Shown here piece after piece: positions 55,057 to 64,000 of a DNA stretch of 64,000 nucleotides (positions are counted from its first letter, which is position 1; the number at the start of each line of letters is the position of its first letter). The stretch is from Paenibacillus segetis. GTDB taxonomy: Bacteria > Bacillota > Bacilli > Paenibacillales > Paenibacillaceae. Position numbers and translations under genes: made by a program. The notes beneath the pieces were generated by a model, which worked only from the letters and a program-made list of their open reading frames with translations, did no database searches and was not told the DNA's origin. Where the stretch lies: positions 868,001-932,000 of the forward strand of contig NZ_BMFT01000001.1 of NCBI RefSeq assembly GCF_014639155.1, given 5' to 3'.

Positions 55057-56745
55057 GTGAAGAACAAGAGAAAAATGCTTCTCAGTATGTTGTCCATCTT
55101 GATGGTGTTGACACTGATGGCGGGCTGTGGTGGCAAAAACAATTCCAGCGCACCAGCTGCAACGGATACACCGGAGAATCAAGGAGGAAATGCGGCTAAC
55201 ACTGCTACTGAAGCTCCTGCGCCTGTATTGTATGAACTAGGGAAGGAACCGCTTGAAGTATCTTTTTACGGTAACTACGGCTGGTATCAAATGCCGAAAT
55301 GGGGTGCCGATGCTGCTTCGAAGTGGATCTTAGACAATCTGAAGATCAATGTCACTGGAATTAGCTCTGGGGGCAATAATGCTCAAAAGCTGCAAACCAT
55401 GATCGTTGGTAACGAGCTGCCGGATATTGTATGGACTGAAAAGGGTGCTGACGTAGAACGTCTTCGTCAAGCGGATATGCTAGTTCCATTAGATGAGTAT
55501 ATTGACAAATATCCAAACTTTAAAAAGTCTTTAACAGAGCAGCATTTAAATATGCTTCGTTCTCCTGATGGAAAGATATATCAATTGCCAAACTATTATA
55601 CAACTCAACCTAACGGAAATGCCGGTTATGCAATCAATAAGAAGATTTACAAAGAACTAGGGTCTCCTAAACTAGAAACTACTGATGATTTGTATGCATA
55701 TTTACAAGCTGTTAAGGCGAAGTACCCTGACGTAACTCCGTTCGAGACGGGTATTGCTAAAGATGGTAACGGTATTGACCAGTTGTTCTCCTCTTTCAAA
55801 GAGAATAACCTATCGTATACTAGAATTTATGCCGTTCCTAATGGCGACAAAATGGATTCGATCTATAAAGATGAAGGATTCCGTGAATCCGTTGTATATG
55901 GTGCTAAATTAATGCGTGAGAAGTTAATGACGCAGGATGCAAATACACAAACGGAAGACCAAATTAGAGAAAAAGCGTTGAATGGTAAGTTTGCTGTTAT
56001 TGCGACATTCGATCCAATGAAGCTGCTTGCTACCGCTGATGAAGAGTTGAAAAAGGCAGATCCAGAAGCTGGTTATATGTTTATTAAACCAATTTACAAA
56101 GAAGGCTTGGACCCAAGTAAGATTACTCCAGGAACGTGGAATCAATTGGGTTGGAACGTTGCAACAATAACTAAAAATGCTAAAAATCCGGAAGCTGTGT
56201 TCGCTATGCTTGATTGGATGACAGGACCAGAAGGTAATATGGTATTGAACTGGGGCCCTCCAGGACCAGATGGTTATTGGGATGGATTTGAAGCAGATGG
56301 AGTTACACCTAAATTCAATAAAGATAAATATCTAAATGATCCAGATGCCCTAGCTGAAATTAGCGGTAAAGCCGGTGACTTGACTTGGGTAGGTGACACG
56401 GTGTTCTTGGATAATACGAAGAAGAACTTCTTGTCAACTCTTCCTGCTGACCAGGTTGACTTTATTAACCGTTCGCAAATGGAAGTAACCTGGGCTTCAC
56501 AAGGTGACTTCACGGAGTTCCTAGGTTGGGATCCGGCTCCAGACAGTGAAGAAGGTATTATTAGACAAAGCGTTAGAGATATTTGGTTAACCGCTAGAGC
56601 AAAATCGATGTATGCGAAGACAGATGAAGAAGCATTGGCGATTCTGGATAAAGCACATGACGATTCCATGAAAGTTGGATATCAGAAATTCCTTGATCAC
56701 ATTACAAAGGTTTGGACAGAAAACAAGAAGAATTTAGGGAAATAA
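55057..56745 (+). CDS. LplA-family substrate-binding lipoprotein
   Basis: A 562-residue binding protein with signal peptide and lipobox LTLMAGC, then an Asn/Ala/Thr linker. GTG 55057 is preferred, with GAAAGGGG 8 bases upstream; a TTG at 55039 overlaps that site. Its size is typical for the large LplA/YtcQ proteins that bind long oligosaccharides. It is the third gene of the importer and is followed by a terminator. Its ligand is probably a pectin, hemicellulose or glucan fragment, but the sequence does not tell. Confidence 0.92.
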   Translation: MKNKRKMLLSMLSILMVLTLMAGCGGKNNSSAPAATDTPENQGGNAANTATEAPAPVLYELGKEPLEVSFYGNYGWYQMPKWGADAASKWILDNLKINVTGISSGGNNAQKLQTMIVGNELPDIVWTEKGADVERLRQADMLVPLDEYIDKYPNFKKSLTEQHLNMLRSPDGKIYQLPNYYTTQPNGNAGYAINKKIYKELGSPKLETTDDLYAYLQAVKAKYPDVTPFETGIAKDGNGIDQLFSSFKENNLSYTRIYAVPNGDKMDSIYKDEGFRESVVYGAKLMREKLMTQDANTQTEDQIREKALNGKFAVIATFDPMKLLATADEELKKADPEAGYMFIKPIYKEGLDPSKITPGTWNQLGWNVATITKNAKNPEAVFAMLDWMTGPEGNMVLNWGPPGPDGYWDGFEADGVTPKFNKDKYLNDPDALAEISGKAGDLTWVGDTVFLDNTKKNFLSTLPADQVDFINRSQMEVTWASQGDFTEFLGWDPAPDSEEGIIRQSVRDIWLTARAKSMYAKTDEEALAILDKAHDDSMKVGYQKFLDHITKVWTENKKNLGK

Positions 56746-56763
56746 TAATTAATAATTTGTAAT

Positions 56764-56797
56764 ACGAAGGTTTGCTACTAGGCAAACCTTCGTTTTT
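56764..56797 (+). terminator. Terminator after the binding-protein gene
   Basis: ACGAAGGTTTGC pairs perfectly with GCAAACCTTCGT, then TTTTT. Confidence 0.95.
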
Positions 56798-56925
56798 ACG
56801 TTTCAAATCTTGTGACTCTTTGTTTAAAGACTGTTAGGCAAGATAATGAATGGTATACTGGAATAGATTCGGAAGTAGAATTCATATTGATATTTTTACT
56901 GCATTTCAAAGGGGGATTACACCTG

Positions 56926-58512
56926 ATGTACAACGTATTATTAGTAGACGATGAGATGCTTGATCTGGAAGGTATGAGACAATTTATTCCTTGGAACGAG
57001 CTTGGGATGGAAGTCGTAGAGGCGGCGAATAACGCGTTTACCGCGTGTGATATTTTGGAACAACATGAGATAGATATTATCGTTAGCGATGTGAATATGC
57101 CTAATATGTCGGGTCTTGAGTTAGCCCGGATTGCGATAGAGAAAAAATCGGATATTCGTGTGATATTTGTAAGCGGTTACCAAGATTTCAGCTATGTTAA
57201 GCAGGCATTATCATTAAAGGCGTACAGCTACGTGCTTAAGCCAATGGATGATAATGAGCTTATTGCTGCACTTCGTAAAGTAAAGCAGGATTTGGATGAT
57301 GAATATAAACGACGTGACGTTGAAGAAGCTTATCAACATTTGATCCCTATGGCTAAAAATGATTTAATGATTCGCTTGTTTGAAGGGGAGTGGGAGGGAG
57401 ATGGGGGCCGTCAAGCTGGAATGCAGAAGCTTGTGAAGTCATATGGCTTAGATAAGCTGGAGTGGCCAGTTCGTGTAGCGGTCCTTGAGCTAGACTATTT
57501 CAGTTGGTTTCAAGAACAGGACAATTTATCCTTACATCAAATGTCCAAGGACTTTCTATATGAAGTGAATGAAATAGGTCAGAGGCATGGCATGCCTCAT
57601 TGCTACAAAGTATCGTCTTATCGAATCGCATTGTTGATTCATGAACAGGGGATGGACGCATTTATTGAAGACATATACTCTGCGGTTCGCGCAAAGTTCC
57701 TTGTCACAATGACCGTGGGGATAGGTAAGCCAACCCTTGCTTTGGAGCAACTCCACACATCCTACAGGCAAGCAATGGAAGCCGTTGACGGGAAGATGTT
57801 TATTGGTAAAGGTAATCTTATTATGTACGAAAACGTTAGCTGCGAGCCCGGAATGATTGATGCCCGTATGCTGGATACTCGCATGGAAACGCTGTTTACA
57901 GCGATGAAGGAATACGAGCTAGTTCTTATTTATGATGAGATCGAAAAGTTGTTCCAATCTGTAAGTAGATTAAGATCCAAATTTACGATTCATAATCTAG
58001 CCATGTATATTATATGGAAGCTTGATCAGCAATTGAAGGATGTTAGTGAGGATCTATTTGATATTTTAGGTATGGAATTACATAGTTTAGATATTTTACT
58101 GCAATTTGATACGATCAAAGATATTCGCTCTTGGCTCGTACTTAAGGCTTTTGAGATATCCGAGTACTTGCGAAGTAAAGCAGATTCAGTGAACAATAAA
58201 TTAATTCGCGAGATCATTCAAATGATGAAGGATAAGATGAGCGAGAACTTTACGCTTAAGGATATTGCGCAGCAGTTCTCTTTTTCTCCAAACTATTTGG
58301 GGTATCTATTCAAAGAAGAAACCGGGAAAACGTTCAGCGAAGTGCTCATTCAGCTTCGAATGGAACAGGCTTGTGAACTGTTGAAGGATCAGACGAGCAA
58401 AATCTATGAAGTTGCGAGCAAGGTAGGATACCGTTACCTTCCTTATTTCAGCAGGCAGTTCAAAGAGGCGTATGGTATGACACCAATGGAGTATCGTAAG
58501 CGTGATAAGTGA
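56926..58512 (+). CDS. YesN-type response regulator (receiver + AraC domain)
   Basis: A 528-residue regulator: receiver domain at the N-terminus (VDDEMLDLEGM; phosphoacceptor in VSDVNMPNMSG near residue 55), a middle helical region of about 280 residues, and a C-terminal AraC double helix-turn-helix (FTLKDIAQQFSFSPNYLGYL, then IYEVASKVGYRYLPYFSRQF). ATG 56926 has AAAGGGGG 9 bases before it. It pairs with the YesM-type kinase and very likely controls the upstream importer. Confidence 0.94.
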   Translation: MYNVLLVDDEMLDLEGMRQFIPWNELGMEVVEAANNAFTACDILEQHEIDIIVSDVNMPNMSGLELARIAIEKKSDIRVIFVSGYQDFSYVKQALSLKAYSYVLKPMDDNELIAALRKVKQDLDDEYKRRDVEEAYQHLIPMAKNDLMIRLFEGEWEGDGGRQAGMQKLVKSYGLDKLEWPVRVAVLELDYFSWFQEQDNLSLHQMSKDFLYEVNEIGQRHGMPHCYKVSSYRIALLIHEQGMDAFIEDIYSAVRAKFLVTMTVGIGKPTLALEQLHTSYRQAMEAVDGKMFIGKGNLIMYENVSCEPGMIDARMLDTRMETLFTAMKEYELVLIYDEIEKLFQSVSRLRSKFTIHNLAMYIIWKLDQQLKDVSEDLFDILGMELHSLDILLQFDTIKDIRSWLVLKAFEISEYLRSKADSVNNKLIREIIQMMKDKMSENFTLKDIAQQFSFSPNYLGYLFKEETGKTFSEVLIQLRMEQACELLKDQTSKIYEVASKVGYRYLPYFSRQFKEAYGMTPMEYRKRDK

Positions 58513-58528
58513 TGGGGGATGATGTTCC

Positions 58529-60304
58529 ATGAAACTGCAGCAAAAAAAACATAAGTATATGCCGATTGGTTATAAATTAATGCTGACCTATATGTTTTGC
58601 ATTATTATCCCTATATCCGTGATTGGTGTTGTCTCTCACTCAATGTACAATGAATCATTACGCGAACACACGAGTACGAATGTTAAAGGTACGTTATTAC
58701 AACTTCGTGATAATATTGATTATAAAATGGAGGAAATTACGCGTATATCCACGCAATTATATAGTGATTATGATTTCTATCGGAATCTAAGGAGTTACGA
58801 AGAAGGTTGGGAAAATTACGATCGGATGTCCAAGAAAGTACTTCCGAAGCTTGATGTAGCGATCCAATCTACAGGTATGAAGATTGGAATGTCGTTATTT
58901 TTGAAGAATGAATCCATTCCTGAGATCTATTCGAATTTATCTGGGCTTACGGGCTACCAAGAGAATAGCAGCATCTATCAAATTTATCATATGAAACGGA
59001 TTGCTAATAAATCATGGTACAAAGAGTTTCCAACCGAAAAATACGGTGAAACGATGAAATGGTGGCAGATTGAGCGCGATGTAGACAATAATCGTATCTC
59101 GTTGCTCCGTAGATTTATCGATACATACAACCCCCTTCTACCCAATGAGATTGGGTTCCTAAGAATTAATGTAGGAATTTCAGAAATATTTGATAGTGTC
59201 AATTATACGAAGATAGGAAAAGGCAGTATCATACTAGTCAAGAACGAATTTGGTGAGACGTTGTACCAATCTGGAGAATTACCGGAGAACTATGCCAATG
59301 AAGCCGAGCTAAATAAAGATTACCTGACGATTAGTGAGGCATTTGGCAACCAATCATGGAAATTGATCGCCCTTGTTCCAACTACAATCCTTGAACAAGA
59401 TGCTATGAAGATACGTCTATTGATTATTTTGATGTGTCTCATCTGTTGTGTTGTTTTTAGTTTCATTGGAATATTTATATCCAGATATTTCTCGATTCGG
59501 ATTAATAAATTCGTATATGTACTGAATGCCTATCGGGAAGGTGATTTACATAAACGTATGTCATATCGAGGTAAGGATGAATTCTCTCAGATTGCTACCG
59601 CGTTGAATGATATGGGAGAAAATATCGAAGCATTGATTAAAGAGGTATATTTGACACAGCTACAGAAGAAGGAAGCGGAGCTAGAAATATTGCAATCACA
59701 AATCAACCCTCATTTCCTATATAATACCCTATCATCTATCAATCGATTAGCGAAGTTTGGGCAGAATGAGAAGTTGCAGCAGATGGTGCTGGAATTAGCA
59801 AAGTTTTATCGGCTGACATTAAATGAGGGTCGCACCATGATTCCAGTTCCAACCGAAATTGAACAGGCAAACGCATATTTGGAGATTCAGAAAATTAAAT
59901 ATGGCGACCGCATGGAGGTTTTGTTCGATATCGATCCAGATATCTGGCCTTATGAGACGATCAAGCTGATTTTACAACCGTTTATCGAGAACGTACTGAA
60001 GCACGCATGGTGCGGAGATCACATTCATCTTCGAATTGTTGGCCGTAAGGAAATGGATGGTATTCTGTTTCGCATCATTGATGATGGTATTGGTATGAGA
60101 CAGGAACGTATCGATCAAATTTTCGATCCTAAGGGTCATATGAATACAGGTTATGGCATCCGAAATGTTGATCAACGTATCAAGCTACAATATGGTTCAG
60201 AGTATGGCGTAACTATATTTAGCCGAGTGGGAATTGGCACCTCAGTTCAGATCCTGATTCCTGCCAGAAGAAGTAAGCGAGAGCAGCATGGTGAGGGCGT
60301 GTAG
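58529..60304 (+). CDS. YesM-type sensor histidine kinase
   Basis: A 591-residue kinase with two membrane segments (about 15-37 and 293-315) around a large extracellular sensor domain, a HAMP domain, the His_kinase domain with phospho-accepting H in QINPHFLYNTLSSI, and HATPase_c (LQPFIENVLKHAW, IDDGIGM, GYGIRNVDQRI). ATG follows GATGGGGGATG, 16 bases after the regulator stop. It probably senses extracellular oligosaccharide, perhaps through the lipoprotein. Confidence 0.95.
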   Translation: MKLQQKKHKYMPIGYKLMLTYMFCIIIPISVIGVVSHSMYNESLREHTSTNVKGTLLQLRDNIDYKMEEITRISTQLYSDYDFYRNLRSYEEGWENYDRMSKKVLPKLDVAIQSTGMKIGMSLFLKNESIPEIYSNLSGLTGYQENSSIYQIYHMKRIANKSWYKEFPTEKYGETMKWWQIERDVDNNRISLLRRFIDTYNPLLPNEIGFLRINVGISEIFDSVNYTKIGKGSIILVKNEFGETLYQSGELPENYANEAELNKDYLTISEAFGNQSWKLIALVPTTILEQDAMKIRLLIILMCLICCVVFSFIGIFISRYFSIRINKFVYVLNAYREGDLHKRMSYRGKDEFSQIATALNDMGENIEALIKEVYLTQLQKKEAELEILQSQINPHFLYNTLSSINRLAKFGQNEKLQQMVLELAKFYRLTLNEGRTMIPVPTEIEQANAYLEIQKIKYGDRMEVLFDIDPDIWPYETIKLILQPFIENVLKHAWCGDHIHLRIVGRKEMDGILFRIIDDGIGMRQERIDQIFDPKGHMNTGYGIRNVDQRIKLQYGSEYGVTIFSRVGIGTSVQILIPARRSKREQHGEGV

Positions 60305-60374
60305 CTTTGGATTACTGTACGGGGGCGTTATTTTACTTTCAAGCGGATGGTCTAAGTTCATTCCGTTCATTAAT

Positions 60375-60409
60375 GAGAACTTCTCAGAATCTATGTCTGA
60401 GAAGTTCTC
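60375..60409 (+). terminator. Terminator after the YesM-type gene
   Basis: GAGAACTTCTCAGA pairs perfectly with TCTGAGAAGTTCTC; CGGATGG (60344) and CCATCCG (60409) extend the fold outside. The T run is weak. From there to 60574 the DNA is AT-rich and holds only the promoter region of the next gene. Confidence 0.8.
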
Positions 60410-60574
60410 CATCCGTTAAAGGTATCATATTTGGGAATAAATAGAAAATAGTTTATGTAAATATCAATATGATAGTTATATATGTAGAAAATGAATTAAG
60501 ATAACAAAATATGTAGAGAATACCCTGATGTTTTTAAGCTATATTTAATATAGAAGTATTGTAAAGGAGGGACG

Positions 60575-60613
60575 ATGTCGAAGATCAAGGGACTGCTATT
60601 ACACAAAAGTTAA
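60575..60613 (+). CDS. Possible 12-residue leader peptide
   Basis: ATG with a near-ideal AAAGGAGGG site 4 bases upstream opens a 12-codon frame (MSKIKGLLLHKS) that stops inside the palindrome at 60605, 35 bases before the large gene. No family is known. The very strong site on so short a frame suggests regulation of the downstream gene by translation, but a chance frame or an alternative Shine-Dalgarno is possible. Confidence 0.35.
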   Translation: MSKIKGLLLHKS

Positions 60614-60628
60614 AGCGCTTAAACTTTT
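60605..60628. promoter_or_regulatory. 24-bp palindromic operator (cre / LacI-like)
   Basis: The two 12-base halves AAAAGTTAAAGC and GCTTAAACTTTT are inverted copies with one mismatch pair; the core AAGCGCTT has the central CG of CcpA and LacI-type sites. It lies in the leader just before the ribosome site (AAAAGGGG) of the next gene, so a bound repressor would act as a roadblock. Confidence 0.65.
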
Positions 60629-60647
60629 GCTGAAAAGGGGAATGAGA

Positions 60648-63600
60648 GTGCAGATGAACAGCAATTTGAAAAAAAGACTACGCCGAATCGTTTCTTTGTT
60701 ACTTGTACTTACGATGTTGCCATTCTATGTTGTTGGAGCTGCAGCTGCACCAGAATCTCCCGGTTCGAAAGCTTCATCCAGTGCGGAGTCTATAGCGGAA
60801 TGGGTGTTCAAAGATACCCCTGAGAATGAGAGTGTATATCTAGCAACAAAAGGCACCTATAAGACAGCATCAACCCTTCGTAATGTGGGTGGTGTATTCG
60901 AGGAGTTTAATGATAGTGAGAAGTACATCGGCTACCAGGGATGGGATGACGGTGATGGGAAGAAGTATTGGCTAGCTACCGTATCAACATCCGGCTATAA
61001 GAATATTACCTTGTCATCCGAACAAAGCTCTTCTGGATCAGGACCTCGTGACTTCAAGGTACAAAGTAGCCACGATGGGAAGTCATGGATTGATGTGCCA
61101 AGAACAGATCTGAAATTGGGCAGGGACAAATTCGTAAATACTAGTAAATTGGTGAATACTCGCCTTCTGCAGGGTGATGATAATCAAGAATTGCTATATA
61201 TTCGTTGGATCGTAAGCTCCAATGAGAACACAGGTGGCGAAGAAGAGGGCATTGGTTCAGGTGGTTCCAGCAGAATTAGAAATATTATAGTTTCTGGTGA
61301 TCCTATTCTAGGGAAAACCCACGTTATTCCTACAATAGACCTTTTGGAACAGCCTACCAATGAATCTGATAATGTGCCAGCCGAAGTACCCATTCAAATC
61401 AGATTCAATAAGGCGATTGTTCTGAAGCAGGGTCATTCTGTCTCAATTCTAGATGAGAATAACAGAACACTAGATAAAGTTTCTCCTAAAATTGTGGATC
61501 ACAACATTTTGCAGATTGACCATTCCACTTTGGAATATGGGATGTCTTATAAGGTAACCATCCCGAAGGAACTCCTAAAAGGTACAGATAACGTACCATT
61601 GGTTCGAGATGTTTCCTTAAGTTTTCGCGTTCAGGATTCACCCCTTGCACCAAAATCCATCAACATGACATTTAACGGAGATCCTAAAACTAGTATTGCT
61701 TTAGCTTGGTATACAGATGTCATGACCGATACCATATTACAGGTGGTGGAGGCCACCAAGGTTACAGGGAATTCATTCCCTGAAGCGGGAAGTTTGAGCT
61801 ATCACGGGAAGGCAGAGGAAATTGAAACTTATGTAAAAGCAAGTGATAGAGAAACCGATCATACAACGAAATTTATCAGTCATAAAGTTATCGCAGATCA
61901 GCTTAAACCTGGAACTGCGTATAAGTTCCGTGTAGGCAACGGTAATGCGGAAGATTGGAGTTCGATCGGTTCGTTTACGACAGATGCAGCCGTTAACCAA
62001 CCTTACCATTTTATCGCAGGTTCTGATTCACAAGCATCCAGTAAATCTGAGTTTGAACCTTGGGGTGATACATTCCGAAAGGCAATCGATTATATGGATG
62101 CTCCAAAATTCTTGATCAGTGCCGGGGATTTAGTGGATAACGGTGATTTAGAGGAGCAATGGCAATGGATGCTTGGTGTTGCCCAAGATGAATTGCTCCA
62201 GGTGCCTTATGTACCTGTTCTTGGTGGTCATGAAGTTATGGATTATGACGGAGACGAAACAACGCCAAATGATAATTTCTACAATCATTTTAATTTACCT
62301 AAACAGCTTGTAGCTGATACGCATAAAGGTTCAGTATACTCTTTTGAATATGGCGATGCACTCTATCTTGTCTTCAATTCGCAGTACGCAGGAGAGCTTG
62401 CGGAGAATGGAAAAGATGTGGAATTTGCGGATCAGCAATTCTGGGATCAGGTGGCCTGGATGAAGAATGCTGTTGCTAAAAGCGATAAAAAGTGGAAGTT
62501 CGTTACATTCCATAAGAGTCCTTATGCTGCAGGTGATAACTCAGCACAATGGGAAGGTGATCGCATAGAGTTTTACAAAAAGAATCTGATCCCTGCCTTT
62601 GACGAGATGGGCATTGATATGGTGTTTGAGGCTCATGATCATATGTATATGAGATCCTTTCAAATGTACAATGATGAGGTAATTCCGAAAGAAGAATTGC
62701 AATTTGATGAAAATGGAAATGCAATTAATCCTAAAGGTACCGTGTATCTCATGTCCAATGCATTTGGTAATAAATTCTATTATAAGAACAATCAATATTA
62801 TCTAGATGAAGAATGGGAACCACATGAGGTACTAGATAAAGCAGGGAATCCGATTCCATATGACGATTACTTTGCTGATATTGATGAACAGCCAGAGAAG
62901 AAGATGTTCACGGATGTTTCTATCACAGATAAAGTACTTTCTTTTACAGCTTATACGGCGGCCGTAGCAGATGAAGGGAAATCAGGCACCGTAGGTAAAG
63001 GATTAATAGCTTACGATAATTATGGTATTAAGCGAACGGATACGAAGCCAGATTCGGTAGAAGCTGTGAAGGTTACGGTTAACGATAACAAAGCAGTCCT
63101 TTCATGGAAAACTCCTTCCGCAAGTAAAGAACCGGTAAGAGGGTTCCGAATTTATGAGAAGAACGACAAGGTAAAAACGCACTGGAGTACGTATGTACCC
63201 GTAGTAAAAGGACAAAGTGAATATACTTTTGCAGTAGACAATCTTAATCCAGCAAAGAATTATGATTTTATTGTCAAAGCTGTTGGCACGAGAATGAATT
63301 CAAATCCAGTCGAAGTTAGCACAACGGGGGGGCCTATCAAGTCTGAGCCGCCTTCAGCTCCTACTGATTTAAAAGGCACAGCTGCTTCGGCATTCCAGAC
63401 TAATCTGACTTGGACAGCTTCCGCGGGAACTAAAAGCTCTGAAGGTTACAATGTGTACCGTAACGGTAGCAAGATTGGGACTACGACGGAACTATCTTAC
63501 AAAGATACCGGACTAGAATCGAATAAGACATATACCTATGTGATTAAGGCTTACAACACGGTAGAAGTTGAATCTCTGGCTAGTAACTCGATAAGTGTGA

Positions 63601-64000
63601 CGACGAAGTCATCTCCAACTGGAGCAGGGGTTCATAAGGCATTTCCGCAGCACACCGCTTATGCTGCAGGTACGATTAAGCCAAATCACTTAACACAGGC
63701 CCAATTGGATGCCACGGTTGCAAGGTTGTATAACGAGTGGAAAAGTAAGTACCTGAAGCAAAATCCATATAACAGTGATCAATACTATGTATGGTACGCT
63801 GATGGGGATTGGTTCGAGGAGAATGAAATTACAGTCTCAGAAGCTCATGGGTATGGGATGTTAATTACCTCTCTGATGGCGGGACATGATCCTGATGCTA
63901 AGAAATATTTTGATGGGATGTATCGTTATTTCCGAGCACATCCAAGTGAAATCAATCCGGATCTCATGGCTTGGCAGCAAGCAGATACAGGAACAGAAAT
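60648..64000 (+). CDS. Secreted metallophosphoesterase (purple acid phosphatase-like) - FN3 - GH8 fusion (cut by window edge)
   Basis: The frame is open from the start to the right edge (over 1117 codons). In order: signal peptide ending near GAAAA; a discoidin-like beta module (about 45-215); a Big_5-like Ig domain (about 225-330); the N-terminal FN3-like part of purple acid phosphatase; a calcineurin-like phosphoesterase domain (about 455-720) with AGSDSQ, AGDLVDNGD, GGHE, TFHKSPY and FEAHDHMYMRS; two FN3 domains (about 800-985); and the start of a GH8 hydrolase with AFPQHTAYAAGTIKPNH and the catalytic glutamate near 1065 in TVSEAHGYGM. GH8 enzymes cut beta-1,4-linked glucans, lichenan, xylan or chitosan. 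GTG 60648 has AAAAGGGG 7 bases before it; ATG 60642 and 60654 are in frame too. The normal GNHE motif reads GGHE. Confidence 0.88.
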   Translation, partial: MQMNSNLKKRLRRIVSLLLVLTMLPFYVVGAAAAPESPGSKASSSAESIAEWVFKDTPENESVYLATKGTYKTASTLRNVGGVFEEFNDSEKYIGYQGWDDGDGKKYWLATVSTSGYKNITLSSEQSSSGSGPRDFKVQSSHDGKSWIDVPRTDLKLGRDKFVNTSKLVNTRLLQGDDNQELLYIRWIVSSNENTGGEEEGIGSGGSSRIRNIIVSGDPILGKTHVIPTIDLLEQPTNESDNVPAEVPIQIRFNKAIVLKQGHSVSILDENNRTLDKVSPKIVDHNILQIDHSTLEYGMSYKVTIPKELLKGTDNVPLVRDVSLSFRVQDSPLAPKSINMTFNGDPKTSIALAWYTDVMTDTILQVVEATKVTGNSFPEAGSLSYHGKAEEIETYVKASDRETDHTTKFISHKVIADQLKPGTAYKFRVGNGNAEDWSSIGSFTTDAAVNQPYHFIAGSDSQASSKSEFEPWGDTFRKAIDYMDAPKFLISAGDLVDNGDLEEQWQWMLGVAQDELLQVPYVPVLGGHEVMDYDGDETTPNDNFYNHFNLPKQLVADTHKGSVYSFEYGDALYLVFNSQYAGELAENGKDVEFADQQFWDQVAWMKNAVAKSDKKWKFVTFHKSPYAAGDNSAQWEGDRIEFYKKNLIPAFDEMGIDMVFEAHDHMYMRSFQMYNDEVIPKEELQFDENGNAINPKGTVYLMSNAFGNKFYYKNNQYYLDEEWEPHEVLDKAGNPIPYDDYFADIDEQPEKKMFTDVSITDKVLSFTAYTAAVADEGKSGTVGKGLIAYDNYGIKRTDTKPDSVEAVKVTVNDNKAVLSWKTPSASKEPVRGFRIYEKNDKVKTHWSTYVPVVKGQSEYTFAVDNLNPAKNYDFIVKAVGTRMNSNPVEVSTTGGPIKSEPPSAPTDLKGTAASAFQTNLTWTASAGTKSSEGYNVYRNGSKIGTTTELSYKDTGLESNKTYTYVIKAYNTVEVESLASNSISVTTKSSPTGAGVHKAFPQHTAYAAGTIKPNHLTQAQLDATVARLYNEWKSKYLKQNPYNSDQYYVWYADGDWFEENEITVSEAHGYGMLITSLMAGHDPDAKKYFDGMYRYFRAHPSEINPDLMAWQQADTGTE

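Noticed and set aside
56812..56925. 38 extra codons before the YesN-type start
   Set aside because: No ribosome site, and the receiver domain starts at 56926 after a strong AAAGGGGG site.

Overview
The window looks like chromosome from a low-to-moderate GC, spore-forming Firmicute, most likely Paenibacillus. The evidence is the SufCDSUB order, the CotJABC spore-coat operon, the PrkA / YhbH / SpoVR sporulation set, a Spo0E-like phosphatase, a trans-acting AbrB-type regulator, Lpl-type sugar permeases with a YesN/YesM two-component pair, strong AGGAGG ribosome-binding sites and frequent TTG/GTG starts. No rRNA, tRNA, CRISPR array, phage or transposase gene was seen.

Region by region. 1-6.3 kb: end of a LiaS-type kinase, its response regulator, a membrane-anchored HtrA protease, a second (OmpR-type) two-component system and ispH; this reads as an envelope-stress block. 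6.4-9.4 kb: DAHP synthase (aroF) and a GSI-beta type glutamine synthetase behind a textbook promoter and a GlnR/TnrA box. 9.4-16.9 kb: a LacI repressor facing a sugar ABC importer and a GH94 disaccharide phosphorylase, with three palindromic operators between them; probably a laminaribiose (or similar beta-glucobiose) utilisation locus. 17-24.2 kb: a mutarotase-fold protein, serC, trmL, an AbrB-like regulator, a small membrane peptide, a NAGPA-domain/coiled-coil pair, an aminotransferase-fold protein that has lost its PLP lysine, and a DUF2161 protein. 24.2-30.7 kb: prkA on one strand and spoVR-yhbH on the other, with an aldo/keto reductase between and two palindromic non-coding repeat elements.

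30.9-36.3 kb: MATE exporter, two DegV fatty-acid-binding proteins, DUF423 membrane protein, an unknown protein and Dps. 36.4-41.8 kb: the complete suf Fe-S assembly operon behind Fur/PerR-type boxes. 41.8-50.2 kb: a 59-residue Spo0E-like protein, two HD-GYP proteins (one with its HD motif broken) flanking a YunD-type phosphoesterase, a YfkAB radical SAM protein, a CNNM/CBS membrane protein, an AraC regulator and a transglutaminase-like protein. 50.3-52.8 kb: cotJABC and an acyltransferase. 52.8-60.4 kb: a second sugar importer (permease, permease, lipoprotein) with its YesN/YesM regulators. 60.6-64 kb: a very large secreted protein running off the right edge that joins a purple-acid-phosphatase-like module, two FN3 domains and the start of a GH8 glycoside hydrolase.

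The genes fit a soil saprophyte that degrades plant or fungal beta-glucans, imports the pieces by ABC transporters under LacI, CcpA-like and YesMN control, and sporulates. The most unusual items are the phosphatase-FN3-GH8 fusion with its short leader ORF and palindromic operator, the lysine-less aminotransferase-fold protein, the degenerate HD-GYP protein, and the two palindromic intergenic elements.
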